A stretch of 64,000 bases of DNA from Snuella sedimenti (GTDB lineage Bacteria; Bacteroidota; Bacteroidia; Flavobacteriales; Flavobacteriaceae): positions 1 to 64,000 of the forward strand of contig NZ_JAELVQ010000017.1 in assembly GCF_016428595.1 (NCBI RefSeq), written 5' to 3'. The notes beneath the pieces were generated by a model, which was given only the letters and a program-made list of their open reading frames with translations, did no database searches and was not told the DNA's origin. The stretch's first letter is position 1. Every line of letters begins with the position of its first letter. Positions 47,537-57,517 of this stretch are shown in pieces. A program made the translations under genes and the position numbers.

Positions 47537-49195
47537 ATGATTTTAAAAAAAGGAAACTACATTGTTTTAATTAGTTCATTTTGCCTTATGGTAGTTGGTT
47601 GCTCTGGATCGACCAATAGCGAAGAAGTCACCGATCCAAATCCAGAACCAGAAGCGATTAAAAATAAGGTGCTTATAATTGGTATTGATGGCTGTCGTCC
47701 AGATGCTTTAATGGTTGCTAATACACCAAACGTAGATGCACTAATTTCGAATGCTACTTATTCTTTAGATGCACGTTGTTTATTTACAACTAGTAGTGGC
47801 CCTGGATGGACTTCAATGTTAAGTGGCGTATGGCAGGACAAACATAACGTAACCAACAATTCCTATTCCAGTCCAAATTTTGCAGGGTATCCTCATTTTT
47901 TCAAACATGTCGAGCAGGATGATCCAGATAATAGAACGGTGTCAATAGTGCAGTGGAATCCCATAAACGATTATATGGCATCCTTACAAGCAGATGTGGT
48001 TATAAATGCAGATACAGATGATGATGTTAAAAATGCAGTAGCAAATGAGTTGACTAATAATGACCCAACAGTTTTGTTCGTTCAATTATCTAATGTGGAT
48101 TTTGCGGGGCATAGTACAGGTTTTGCGCCAGATAACCCTAATTATATAAATGCTATTGAGGTTGTAGATACCCAAATAGGGTCTATAATTTCAGCTTTAA
48201 AGAAAAGAAAGACCTATAGTGAGGAGAATTGGTTAGTCTTGTTAAGTACAGACCATGGTGGATTAGGTACCTCTCATGGAGGGCCATCCGATGAAGAGCG
48301 TACTATTTTCGTCATTGCCAGTGGAGATGAAATTCCAAATAAAAAAATTGAGGCGACAACGGAGCAGATTGTTATACCACCTGCTAATAACTGCCTAAAT
48401 AGTAATACCGAATTATGGTTTGAGAATGCATATGCTCAGGTGTCCCATAATTCCGATTTTAATTTTGGCTCAGATAAAGATTTTACATTAGAATGTAGAA
48501 TACGTTCGGCGGTGGCTGGAGATGTACAAATTATTGGTAAAAAAAATTGGTCGAGTGGCTTAAACAAAGGTTTTGTATTCTCATTTTCACCAAGCAACAG
48601 CAATTTTAAGGTAAATGTTGGTGACGGAGCCAATAGAGTAGATGTCAATGCAGGTGAAATAACCGATAATGAATGGCACACAGTTAGTACTACTTTCGAT
48701 AGAGATGGTTTACTTAAGGTGTATGTAGATGGAGAATTAAAGGGAAGTGCTTCTATGTCTTCTATTGGTGATATTGATAATAATTTGCCGTTTACTATAG
48801 GAGCCGATGGCAATTTAAATTGGAAATATAAAGGTTATGTAGCCGAAGTAAGGCTATTTGATGTTTTGCTTGATGCATCGGATATAGATGAATGGAAATG
48901 TAAAGTACTGGATAATACCCATCTAAAGTATACTAATGTTTTAGCACATTGGAAACTCACTGAAGGGGCGGGAACTGATATTTTAGATTCTGCTCCCAAT
49001 GGGCATAATGGTACCTTAGTAAATGCCGTGTGGAAAGATGCTACGGTTAGTACTGTAGAAATTATGAAGAATTACGATAACACACCAAGAACAGTAGATG
49101 TAGCGGTTACGGCTTTAAATCATTTGTGTATAGACATTGATTCTAGTTGGAACTTAGAGGGAAATTCTATAATCGACACAAGTTGCCCCAATTAA
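47537..49195 (+). CDS. Alkaline-phosphatase-superfamily lipoprotein with inserted LamG domain
   Basis: This 552-residue lipoprotein (Cys 22) carries a nucleotide pyrophosphatase/phosphodiesterase-type core. Ligands readable are D51 (GIDGCRPD), nucleophile T92 (GPGWTSM), D188 and H192 (VDFAGHST), D239-H240 (STDHGG) and H247 (SHGG). A LamG domain (about 283-500) is placed between the DEERTIFVIASG strand and the last core helix region PRTVDVAVTALNHL (about 517-530), so it is inserted inside the fold. It probably hydrolyses phospho- or phosphonoesters at the cell surface while the LamG part binds glycan. Substrate is unknown. Confidence 0.82.
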   Translation: MILKKGNYIVLISSFCLMVVGCSGSTNSEEVTDPNPEPEAIKNKVLIIGIDGCRPDALMVANTPNVDALISNATYSLDARCLFTTSSGPGWTSMLSGVWQDKHNVTNNSYSSPNFAGYPHFFKHVEQDDPDNRTVSIVQWNPINDYMASLQADVVINADTDDDVKNAVANELTNNDPTVLFVQLSNVDFAGHSTGFAPDNPNYINAIEVVDTQIGSIISALKKRKTYSEENWLVLLSTDHGGLGTSHGGPSDEERTIFVIASGDEIPNKKIEATTEQIVIPPANNCLNSNTELWFENAYAQVSHNSDFNFGSDKDFTLECRIRSAVAGDVQIIGKKNWSSGLNKGFVFSFSPSNSNFKVNVGDGANRVDVNAGEITDNEWHTVSTTFDRDGLLKVYVDGELKGSASMSSIGDIDNNLPFTIGADGNLNWKYKGYVAEVRLFDVLLDASDIDEWKCKVLDNTHLKYTNVLAHWKLTEGAGTDILDSAPNGHNGTLVNAVWKDATVSTVEIMKNYDNTPRTVDVAVTALNHLCIDIDSSWNLEGNSIIDTSCPN

Positions 49196-49230
49196 TTACT
49201 AAAAGAGGTGTAAAAATATATTAAGACCTA

Positions 49231-49917
49231 ATGAAAACGCTTTTTTCAATAATTGTTTTGAACCTGTTATTTATTCAATTCAGTTTGTCGCAATCTACTT
49301 GTGTAGTAAAACTGGAAGCTATTAATCAAAGTTATACGGGAGAATGCAAAAAAGGTTTAGCAAACGGAAAAGGTGAAGCTTATGGAATTGAAGATTCTTA
49401 TAAAGGAGGCTTTAAAAAGGGATTGCCACATGGTTACGGTACTTACAAATGGGGAAATGGGGATAGCTATACCGGAGAGTTTAGTAAAGGAAAAATGGAT
49501 GGAAAAGGAAAATTAATCCTTAAGAATGAGTCCTCGGGAGAAGTTGCCATTCAAAGTGGGTATTTTGAAAAAGGAATTTATTTAGGAAAATACAAATATG
49601 CTTATGCTGTGATATCGAAAAGAGAAATTAAGAATATATTTGCTAGAGAGGATCCGAGTATTATTACAGCACCAGACATAAATGTTATTAGAATATCCTT
49701 TAAATATAACGGCAGGCAAATAATACCAAGTATTGTAAATATATCAGATTCTGGAAAAAGTTTGGTAGAAAGGGATGGTGCCTACATGATCATGAAGAAC
49801 GTACAGTTTCCCAATAAACAAATTGAAGTTACATTTAGAACAGAAGAAGGTTTTAATGGAAGAGTTGTTTTAGATATTTATAAAAAAGCAAATTGGTCTG
49901 TTGAAATTACGATTTAA
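49231..49917 (+). CDS. MORN-repeat exported protein
   Basis: This 228-residue protein has a signal peptide (about 1-20) and three to four MORN repeats at about residues 35-95 (YKGGFKKGLPHGYGTYKWGNGDSYTGEF). The C-terminal half is beta-rich without a known family. It lies between the phosphodiesterase-like gene (35 bp) and the large surface-protein gene (60 bp), on the same strand. MORN repeats suggest a surface binding or scaffold role; no enzymatic residues are visible. Confidence 0.7.
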   Translation: MKTLFSIIVLNLLFIQFSLSQSTCVVKLEAINQSYTGECKKGLANGKGEAYGIEDSYKGGFKKGLPHGYGTYKWGNGDSYTGEFSKGKMDGKGKLILKNESSGEVAIQSGYFEKGIYLGKYKYAYAVISKREIKNIFAREDPSIITAPDINVIRISFKYNGRQIIPSIVNISDSGKSLVERDGAYMIMKNVQFPNKQIEVTFRTEEGFNGRVVLDIYKKANWSVEITI

Positions 49918-49977
49918 AATACAGCACTGGCAAGAATAAATTTTGAGTAAAGTCGAGGTAAAAATATTATAAGAATT

Positions 49978-52900
49978 ATGTTTTTGAAAAGATACTTGGT
50001 GCTATTTGTGTTATGCTTTTGCTTGCAACATATAACGAGTGCACAAGTAGACCACCACTTTTTCTTTTTAAACAATGCATTAGTTAATTCAGATCCCGTA
50101 AATTATACCCCAGGAACAAAACACTTATCTGGAGTAGATTACAATGAAAGTGGTAATTCAGGATATCCGAGTGCTTCGGGTAATTTTTTTAGTACTAATG
50201 TTTCAATGTCCCCCTTTTGTTCTTCTGCAAGAAAAACGGTTTACAATTTTAGGCAAAAAACAGGTTTAAAGTACACAAGGTCAAGTTCAGATAATTTTGA
50301 TGATTATACCATAACGGTTATTATAAAACTTAACACTGTAATTGCCAATACATATTATAGAATTTTGGATTTTTCCAATGGGCAATCTGACAACGGGATT
50401 TATGCCTATGGAAGTAACCTTAACTTTTACCCAACTGGCAATATAGCGTCCAATGTTTTTGGTAGTTCCCAATTTACGTTTTTAACGATCACACGGGAGG
50501 CTGCGACAAAAAAAATAAAAGTATATGTAAATGACAATTTGGTAACAACTTATAACGATGTTAACGATTACTATAAGTTTTACTCCAACCTTATAATTGC
50601 TAGGGATAATTTACCAGGGACTTCAGCTCCCAATGAAGATACTAATGGGCAGATAGCTTATATAAATGTAAAAAATAGTGTGTCTACCGACGCACAAGTT
50701 AAAAATGTTTACGACACTATATGCAGTTTAATACCGCCAAATATCAATGCCGTAAACGATACAGAACCAGATGCTAACTGGCAAGTTGGAGGTAGTGTTC
50801 TTAATATTTTTGATAATGATGAACGGGAAAACCTTGCTTTAAACCCAAACGATGTGTCCTTAACAGTTGTATCGTCAGATCCAACGGGCAATATCACTTT
50901 AAATCCTGATGGAACAGTAAATTTGAGTACCAATGCGCCAACTGGAGTTTATACCCTAACTTACAGAATTTGTGATAACGCATACCCTGCAATATGCGAT
51001 ACTGCGGTTGTAACCGTAAATGTTTTATCCTTACCAACGGTAACGTCTACAACGGATGATGTAATTTGTTTTCAAGGTTTTGGACAACTAAGTGCAACAG
51101 CGTCATCTGGTATAATGTCCTGGTATGATAGTCCCACAGGAGGAATAGCTTTGGGAACTGGTGCAATTTTTACACCTCCTTTGACGACTACTACAACAAC
51201 TTATTATGTGGAAGTTGTGGATAATTGGCGTGTTTCTGCTGTAAGAGAACCAGTAACTTTAACCGTTCACCATACAACGTTACCAACAGCAATTTCACCC
51301 CAAACGTTCTGTGATGTTGAAAATGCTACCATATCTAGTTTGGGTGTTACAGGTTCGGCTATACAATGGTATGCTACAGATGGCAGTACCACACCGCTAT
51401 TGGCGACAGAAATATTGGTAACAGGAACCTATTACGCTACCCAAACATTAAACAAGTGCGAGAGTCCTAAACTACCAGTGGATGTTGTTGTATATGAAAC
51501 TGTTGAGCCAATTATAGTACCTTATATCTTAGAATCTTGTGATACTAATACAGATGGAGATGATACCAATGGAAAGACTAGTTTTAATTTAACTAATAGC
51601 GAAAGTACTTTAGTAAATGGTAAGAAGGTTTCAGATTATGATTTTTATTATTTTGAAGACGCTGCACATACTATCCCAATTACCATGCCTTCTAATTATC
51701 AAAACACGGTTAGGGATCAACAGGTTATCTACGTGAAGATAGTCAATACTTTAAATAATACTTGTTATACAAATGTCTCTTTCAATCTCCAGGTTCGTCC
51801 ATTGCCTAAGGTAAATTCAGAAGTAGATTTAGTTCAATGCGATGATGATACCGATGGTCTTTCACCATTTAATTTAACTGAAGCCAATAAATTAATATCT
51901 ACAGATCATATAAATGAAAACATTACATATTATAAAACTTTAGCTCAGGCTGAAAACGGATTATTAACGGATCAAATCACCAATATTACTACCTATTCAA
52001 ATACCACCCCTTTAACCGATGTAGTTTATGCACGGGTAGAAAATATGGACGAATGTTATAGAACAGTTATAATAAACCTTATAGTGGGCGTATCACAAAT
52101 ACCAGTTTCATTTGCACCATTGGAATATTTTGAATGCGATACAAAAGATGTAGATAGCAACAATGCCAATGGTATAACAACATTCAATTTTAGTGATGCA
52201 AAAGCCCAAATTGAAGGCTTGTTTCCCGCAGGAGGTGTAACGGTCACTTTTTATAATAATGAGGTTGATGCATTATCAGAATTAAATGCCATACCAGATA
52301 TAGCGAACCATAGAAACGAAGATTATCCTGGCCAACAAGATATATACGTACGCGTAGACAGTGATGCTGTAAATGCTTGTTTGGGCTTGGGACATTATAT
52401 TACTCTAAGAGTAGACGAAATGCCAGCGGCACAGGTCATAACCGATTACGTCCTGTGTAGTGATACAAATACGGCTACATTCAATTTAACCACAAAAACC
52501 CCCGAAGTTATTAGTACGCAAACCAGGCCTGTATTAGTAAGCTATCACGAAAGTGAGCAGGATGCTATAAACAATGTGCCTATTGTTAATCCCTTAGGCT
52601 ATACGGCAACTCCAAGAACCATTTACATAAGAGCTCAGTTTGATGATAACAATAATGGTATAACAGACGAACGAGAATGTGTTAGAACAGACATGTCGTT
52701 TAACCTTGTTGTTAGGCCGAGTCCAGTGTTAACATCACCAGATCCCATACATATTTGTAGTGAGCAGGTTGAAACAGAATACGATTTGACCATACGGGAC
52801 AAACAAATAACCAATAACGACACAACAATGGCTCTTAGTTATTTTGAAACCCAACAAGATGTTATTGATGGTAATCCCATAGCCAACCCAACAACATATC

Positions 52901-54075
52901 TTAATACCCAGTTAGATAGGGATATTATTGTATTGGCCATAGGAGCAAATATGTGTACTAGTACCATTATACTGTCCTTAAAAACCATCTTATATCCTAA
53001 TTTAAACTTAGCACCTATGCATATAGAAGAATGTGAGGTTGATAATGATGGTTTTGATAATTTCGATTTGCTTAGAAGTGAATCAGCTATTTTAAACGGT
53101 TTAAGTGCATCAGACTTTATCTTTACCTATTATGAGCAAGAGGCTGATGCTATAGCTGGTAATACAAACGCTATAAAAAACCCTGAGAATTTCATAAACA
53201 CAGAAAAAGATACGCAAACAATTTACGTTCGTGTAAAGCCTAGTATTAATGAATGTTATAGAGTAGTTCCAGTGGTTTTAATAGTAAATCCTGTTCCAGA
53301 AATAGCTATTAAAGATGAGTATGTTATCTGTTTAAATGCAGATAATCAATCTATTTCTCCCCAATTAAACACATTCTTGCCAAATCCGCCTATCGATACG
53401 ATGCTAAGTATTACAGAATATAGTTTTCAGTGGTACAGTGATGTCGAAGCGCTGCCGGGTAACGTCATATCAGGAGCAACAAGTGCAACGTACATGCCAA
53501 CAGAGGCTGGATATTACACAGTTATAGCAACTGATAGAATTACTGGTTGTACTATACCTGCCACTACAGAAGTTGTAGGGGCCTATCCGCCAGAAAGTAT
53601 TATTGTAGAACTAAGTTCGGAAGCTTTTTCAGAGAATAACATATTAGACATTACAGTAGTAGGGAATGGCGAATACGAATATAAATTGGATACTACCGAT
53701 TGGCAGATGGAACCGAGATTTGAACGGGTACGAGGAGGGGAACGAATTATTTACGTTAGGGATGTTTATAATTGCAATACAATAACCACCCAGCAGGTTA
53801 TTATTGATTACCCAAAATACTTTACCCCAAATGGAGATGGGATAAATGACACGTGGAACATACGAGGTATTGATGCGCAGTCTAATGCAATAGTTTGTAT
53901 CTATGATCGCTATGGCAAATTATTGAAGCAATTCAGGACAAGAGACAAAGGTTGGAATGGCACATTTAAAGGCAATCTAATGCCTGCAAACGATTATTGG
54001 TTTACTGTTGAGTATAAAGAACCAAGAAGTAATACTTCTAAAATATTCAAAGCACATTTTACACTTAAGCGATAG
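49978..54075 (+). CDS. Giant T9SS type-B-sorted surface protein
   Basis: This 1365-residue protein has a signal peptide, an N-terminal LamG-like part (about 25-255), Ig/cadherin-like sections (about 260-510), about six degenerate repeats of roughly 100 residues (about 520-1120), each opening with a Cys/Asp-rich segment such as QCDDDTDG followed by FNL, then a last Ig-like part. It ends in the CHU_C gliding-motility type B sorting domain (YFTPNGDGINDTW and later YDRYGKLL). It should be secreted by the type IX system and be tethered or released at the surface. The purU gene starts 17 bp downstream, so the transcript joins surface and folate genes. Confidence 0.88.
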   Translation: MFLKRYLVLFVLCFCLQHITSAQVDHHFFFLNNALVNSDPVNYTPGTKHLSGVDYNESGNSGYPSASGNFFSTNVSMSPFCSSARKTVYNFRQKTGLKYTRSSSDNFDDYTITVIIKLNTVIANTYYRILDFSNGQSDNGIYAYGSNLNFYPTGNIASNVFGSSQFTFLTITREAATKKIKVYVNDNLVTTYNDVNDYYKFYSNLIIARDNLPGTSAPNEDTNGQIAYINVKNSVSTDAQVKNVYDTICSLIPPNINAVNDTEPDANWQVGGSVLNIFDNDERENLALNPNDVSLTVVSSDPTGNITLNPDGTVNLSTNAPTGVYTLTYRICDNAYPAICDTAVVTVNVLSLPTVTSTTDDVICFQGFGQLSATASSGIMSWYDSPTGGIALGTGAIFTPPLTTTTTTYYVEVVDNWRVSAVREPVTLTVHHTTLPTAISPQTFCDVENATISSLGVTGSAIQWYATDGSTTPLLATEILVTGTYYATQTLNKCESPKLPVDVVVYETVEPIIVPYILESCDTNTDGDDTNGKTSFNLTNSESTLVNGKKVSDYDFYYFEDAAHTIPITMPSNYQNTVRDQQVIYVKIVNTLNNTCYTNVSFNLQVRPLPKVNSEVDLVQCDDDTDGLSPFNLTEANKLISTDHINENITYYKTLAQAENGLLTDQITNITTYSNTTPLTDVVYARVENMDECYRTVIINLIVGVSQIPVSFAPLEYFECDTKDVDSNNANGITTFNFSDAKAQIEGLFPAGGVTVTFYNNEVDALSELNAIPDIANHRNEDYPGQQDIYVRVDSDAVNACLGLGHYITLRVDEMPAAQVITDYVLCSDTNTATFNLTTKTPEVISTQTRPVLVSYHESEQDAINNVPIVNPLGYTATPRTIYIRAQFDDNNNGITDERECVRTDMSFNLVVRPSPVLTSPDPIHICSEQVETEYDLTIRDKQITNNDTTMALSYFETQQDVIDGNPIANPTTYLNTQLDRDIIVLAIGANMCTSTIILSLKTILYPNLNLAPMHIEECEVDNDGFDNFDLLRSESAILNGLSASDFIFTYYEQEADAIAGNTNAIKNPENFINTEKDTQTIYVRVKPSINECYRVVPVVLIVNPVPEIAIKDEYVICLNADNQSISPQLNTFLPNPPIDTMLSITEYSFQWYSDVEALPGNVISGATSATYMPTEAGYYTVIATDRITGCTIPATTEVVGAYPPESIIVELSSEAFSENNILDITVVGNGEYEYKLDTTDWQMEPRFERVRGGERIIYVRDVYNCNTITTQQVIIDYPKYFTPNGDGINDTWNIRGIDAQSNAIVCIYDRYGKLLKQFRTRDKGWNGTFKGNLMPANDYWFTVEYKEPRSNTSKIFKAHFTLKR

Positions 54076-54092
54076 CATAAAAAACGATAATT

Positions 54093-54947
54093 ATGAATAA
54101 AGTTACAATTTTAATTTACTGTAAGGATAGGCCAAATATAATTGCCAACGTAACAAGTTTTATAGGGGGTAATGGAGGGAATATTGTCTATGTTGATCAA
54201 CATGTAGATAGCGAGCAGGATATATTTTTTATTAGGTTAGAAAGTGAATTTGATGGTTCAGCTTTTTCCCTTGAACGATTTAAGGAACTATTTAAAAATA
54301 CTTTAGTTGGAAAGTTTGATATGAAGTGGCGTATGTATTCTTCAGAAACAAAACCAAAAATGGCTATTTTTGTATCCAAATATGACCATTGCCTTTATGA
54401 TATATTGGGCCGTTACAACTCAGGGGAACTTAATTTAGAAATCCCCTTTATTGTTAGTAATCACAACAATTTAAGAGGCATAGCAGATAGTTTTAAAATT
54501 CCTTTTTATCACATACCCGTGACTAAAGACAATAAAGTTGAAGCAGAAAAAAAACAATTACAACTGTTACAGGAATATAATGTGGATTTTATTGTGTTGG
54601 CGAGGTATATGCAAATTGTTTCCAGTAAGTTGATCGATAATTATCCCAATAAAATTATTAATATCCACCATTCTTTTCTTCCTGCCTTTGTAGGAGCAAA
54701 GCCATACCATTCTGCTTATAGGAGAGGCGTTAAAATTATAGGAGCAACTAGTCATTATGTTACCGAAGAGCTAGATGCAGGCCCCATTATAGAACAAGGT
54801 GTAGCACATGTGTCACATACCCATACAGTCAATGACTTGATAGCCAAGGGGCGTGATATAGAAAAAATTGTTTTGGCTAATGCTATTAAATTACATGCCA
54901 ACAGAAAGGTAATGGTTTACAATAATAAAACAGTTGTTTTTTATTAA
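54093..54947 (+). CDS. purU: Formyltetrahydrofolate deformylase
   Basis: This cytoplasmic enzyme hydrolyses 10-formyl-THF to formate and THF. The 284 residues comprise an N-terminal ACT domain (about 1-75, ILIYCKDRPNIIANVTSFI) and a formyltransferase-type domain with NIHHSFLPAFVGAKPY and ATSHYVTEELDAGPIIEQ, the active-site Asn/His/Asp pattern. Length is normal. Beside an FAD-GcvT demethylase gene it likely recycles THF loaded with C1 groups from N-methyl oxidation (inference). It is 17 bp after the giant surface-protein gene. Confidence 0.93.
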   Translation: MNKVTILIYCKDRPNIIANVTSFIGGNGGNIVYVDQHVDSEQDIFFIRLESEFDGSAFSLERFKELFKNTLVGKFDMKWRMYSSETKPKMAIFVSKYDHCLYDILGRYNSGELNLEIPFIVSNHNNLRGIADSFKIPFYHIPVTKDNKVEAEKKQLQLLQEYNVDFIVLARYMQIVSSKLIDNYPNKIINIHHSFLPAFVGAKPYHSAYRRGVKIIGATSHYVTEELDAGPIIEQGVAHVSHTHTVNDLIAKGRDIEKIVLANAIKLHANRKVMVYNNKTVVFY

Positions 54948-55021
54948 GTGCTTCTTTATCTATCCATGTTTGGTTAGGGAGTAGTTGATGTTTATACTAA
55001 AATTAAAATATTAAAAATATT

Positions 55022-57517
55022 ATGTCCGAAATTAAAACTTTATTTAATAATACACCTGTTAAGGCAGTGTTTGAAATACCTGAAGTAACCGTGCCTTCCC
55101 ATGCCCGTGTTGTAATTGTTGGAGGCGGTATAGCTGGTGCATCAATAGCATATCATTTTGCGAAAGCTGGTTGGGAGAATGTCTATTTATTAGAACAAAG
55201 TAAATTGTCATCAGGGACTACTTGGCATTCTGCTGGTCAGGTGGGACAACTACGAAGCAGTTCGGCTCAGACTAGGGTGAATAAGGAATCTGCTTTACTA
55301 TACGCCCGTTTAAAGAAGGAAACCGGTTACGATGCTGGTTGGTTAAACTGTGGGGGCTTGCAGTTGGCATCGTCAAAGGAAAGGATGCATCAGTTGGAAC
55401 GTATGGCTTCTATGGCAGATGTATTTGGTGTGGAAGCAAAAATAATTTCACCCCAGGAGTGTTTAAAATATTGGCCGATGTTAAATACAGATGATTTGGT
55501 TGGCGGTGTATATCTACCGGGTGATGGTCGTGTTTTACCTGGTGAATGTACTATATCACTAGCCAGTGGAGCGATGCAAGGCGGTGTTAAAGTTATTGAG
55601 GGTATTGAAGTGCAGGAACTTACATACCGTGAAACATCAGCAGGTATAAAACGAATTAATGGCGTTAAAACCAATAAGGGGGAAATTAATGCCGAATGGG
55701 TTGTAATGGCTGGAAATATGTGGATGCGTCAATTGGGGTTAAAAGCAGGAATTGATATTCCGGTATACCCCTGTGAGCATCATTATGTGATTACAAAACC
55801 TATAGAGGGGGTTACAAGAAATGCACCATGTACTAGAGATCCGAATGCAGGATTGTATTTTAGGGCACTCGACGATGGAGGGTTAAAGCTAGGCGCATTT
55901 AAAAAACGTTCTAAGCCTTGGCAGATAGGAGATAAGGTCCCCAGCAAATTTGCTTTTGACTTACTTGAACCCGATTGGCCAGATTTTAAGGAACCTTTTG
56001 CAGATCATATGCATCGGTTAAAAGGAATTACTAGAGATAGTGTTGTTAAGTTTGTAAATGGCCCAGAAGCATTTACTCCAGATAACAATTTTATTATGGG
56101 GCAACCTCCTTTAACCGAAGGACTTTTTGTTTCTGGCGGATGGAATTCTGCAGGAATAGCATGTGCAGGAGGTGCAGGGAAATATACTGTAGAATGGATT
56201 GAAAATGGTGGAATGACTATGGATTTGAATTCTGTAGACATCCGTCGATTCATACCATTTCAAAATGGACGGAAGTATTTACAAGAACGCGTAAGCGAAG
56301 TATTGGGCTTGCATTATCAAATGGCTTGGCCAGGACGTCAGATGGAAACATCTAGAGGTGTGCGTTCTAGTGAACTGTATGAAAAACATAAAGCTAATAA
56401 CGCTTGTTTTGGAGAAACGGCTGGATGGGAACGGGCATTATATTTTGCGCCTAAGGGCATTGAACCAAAAACCAAGTATTCGTTTGTTAGGCAAAATTGG
56501 CATGATTGGGTAATTGATGAGGTGAAAACATGTAGAAATAATGTTGCGATTTTAGATCAGTCGACGTTTGCCAAATACATTTTTAAAGGACCAGATGCCC
56601 TAAATATTCTTCAAGAATTATGTGGAGCAAATATTGACGTTGTAGTTAATCGTACAGTATACACAGGAATGTTTAATGAAAGAGGGACTTTTGAATCGGA
56701 TTTAACTGTCCTTCGTCAAAGTAAAGATACATTTTACATTGTCACGGGAACTGGACAGCAATTAAAGGATTTTGATTGGATAGCCAAGCATATTGGTGAT
56801 AGACAAGCCGAGATTAAAGATGTTACGGAAGCATTTAATGTTGTTTCCGTTATGGGACCTAATGCAGAAAAGGTACTATACAATTTAAATCCAGAGGTAT
56901 TTCCTGTACAACCAGCCAAGTACGGTAGTGTCCGAAATTTTAATATTGAAGATCAACAGGTACAAGCTCTGCGCGTTAGTTATGTTGGTGAAATGGGGTG
57001 GGAACTCCATGTTCCGGTGGCAGCTACTTGTGCACTTTATGATGCAATTATTCAGTCTGGAGAAGTATTTGGAATCCGTCCAATAGGTAATCATGCTGTG
57101 TCGGCAATGCGTATTGAAAAAGGGTTTCGAGCTATTGGTCATGAATTATCACCAGATGAGACACCTCTCGAGGCTGGTTTGGGTTTTGCAATACATTGGG
57201 AAAAGGATTTTATAGGCAAGGCGGCTCTATTAAAGCAAAAAGAAGAAGGGCTTAAAAAACGCCTTGTTTGCTTTTTGTTAGATAATCAGGAAATTACCCT
57301 TTGGGGTACAGAACCCATTTTATGGAACGGTAAAATAGTAGGTTATACTACAAGTGCTTCGTATGGGCCTACAGCAGGAGCCAGTGTGGCAATGGGATAT
57401 ATAAGAAATCCTAATGGAGGAGGTGTTACAAAAGCAGATTTAGATGAAAACACATTTCAAATTACTAAAAATAATATTAACTATACGGCAAAAGCATCTT
57501 TCAAGTCATTTGTTTAA
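55022..57517 (+). CDS. Dimethylglycine/sarcosine-dehydrogenase-like FAD-GcvT protein
   Basis: This 831-residue protein joins an N-terminal DAO-type FAD domain (dinucleotide motif VIVGGGIAGAS at 31-41) with an FAO middle and a C-terminal GcvT/aminomethyltransferase domain (about 430-830). H69 in SGTTWHSAG matches the covalent flavin His of sarcosine and dimethylglycine dehydrogenases. The family oxidises N-methyl groups and passes the carbon to THF as methylene-THF. It follows purU by 74 bp. In this locus the substrate could be an N-methylated AEP, though glycine-betaine breakdown products are the classical choice; sequence does not decide. Confidence 0.85.
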   Translation: MSEIKTLFNNTPVKAVFEIPEVTVPSHARVVIVGGGIAGASIAYHFAKAGWENVYLLEQSKLSSGTTWHSAGQVGQLRSSSAQTRVNKESALLYARLKKETGYDAGWLNCGGLQLASSKERMHQLERMASMADVFGVEAKIISPQECLKYWPMLNTDDLVGGVYLPGDGRVLPGECTISLASGAMQGGVKVIEGIEVQELTYRETSAGIKRINGVKTNKGEINAEWVVMAGNMWMRQLGLKAGIDIPVYPCEHHYVITKPIEGVTRNAPCTRDPNAGLYFRALDDGGLKLGAFKKRSKPWQIGDKVPSKFAFDLLEPDWPDFKEPFADHMHRLKGITRDSVVKFVNGPEAFTPDNNFIMGQPPLTEGLFVSGGWNSAGIACAGGAGKYTVEWIENGGMTMDLNSVDIRRFIPFQNGRKYLQERVSEVLGLHYQMAWPGRQMETSRGVRSSELYEKHKANNACFGETAGWERALYFAPKGIEPKTKYSFVRQNWHDWVIDEVKTCRNNVAILDQSTFAKYIFKGPDALNILQELCGANIDVVVNRTVYTGMFNERGTFESDLTVLRQSKDTFYIVTGTGQQLKDFDWIAKHIGDRQAEIKDVTEAFNVVSVMGPNAEKVLYNLNPEVFPVQPAKYGSVRNFNIEDQQVQALRVSYVGEMGWELHVPVAATCALYDAIIQSGEVFGIRPIGNHAVSAMRIEKGFRAIGHELSPDETPLEAGLGFAIHWEKDFIGKAALLKQKEEGLKKRLVCFLLDNQEITLWGTEPILWNGKIVGYTTSASYGPTAGASVAMGYIRNPNGGGVTKADLDENTFQITKNNINYTAKASFKSFV

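Noticed and set aside
47537-49195. Calling the AP-fold lipoprotein a sulfatase or second PhnA
   Set aside because: It lacks the CxPxR formylglycine site and uses a Thr nucleophile in a GPGWTSM context, unlike sulfatases and the local PhnA.
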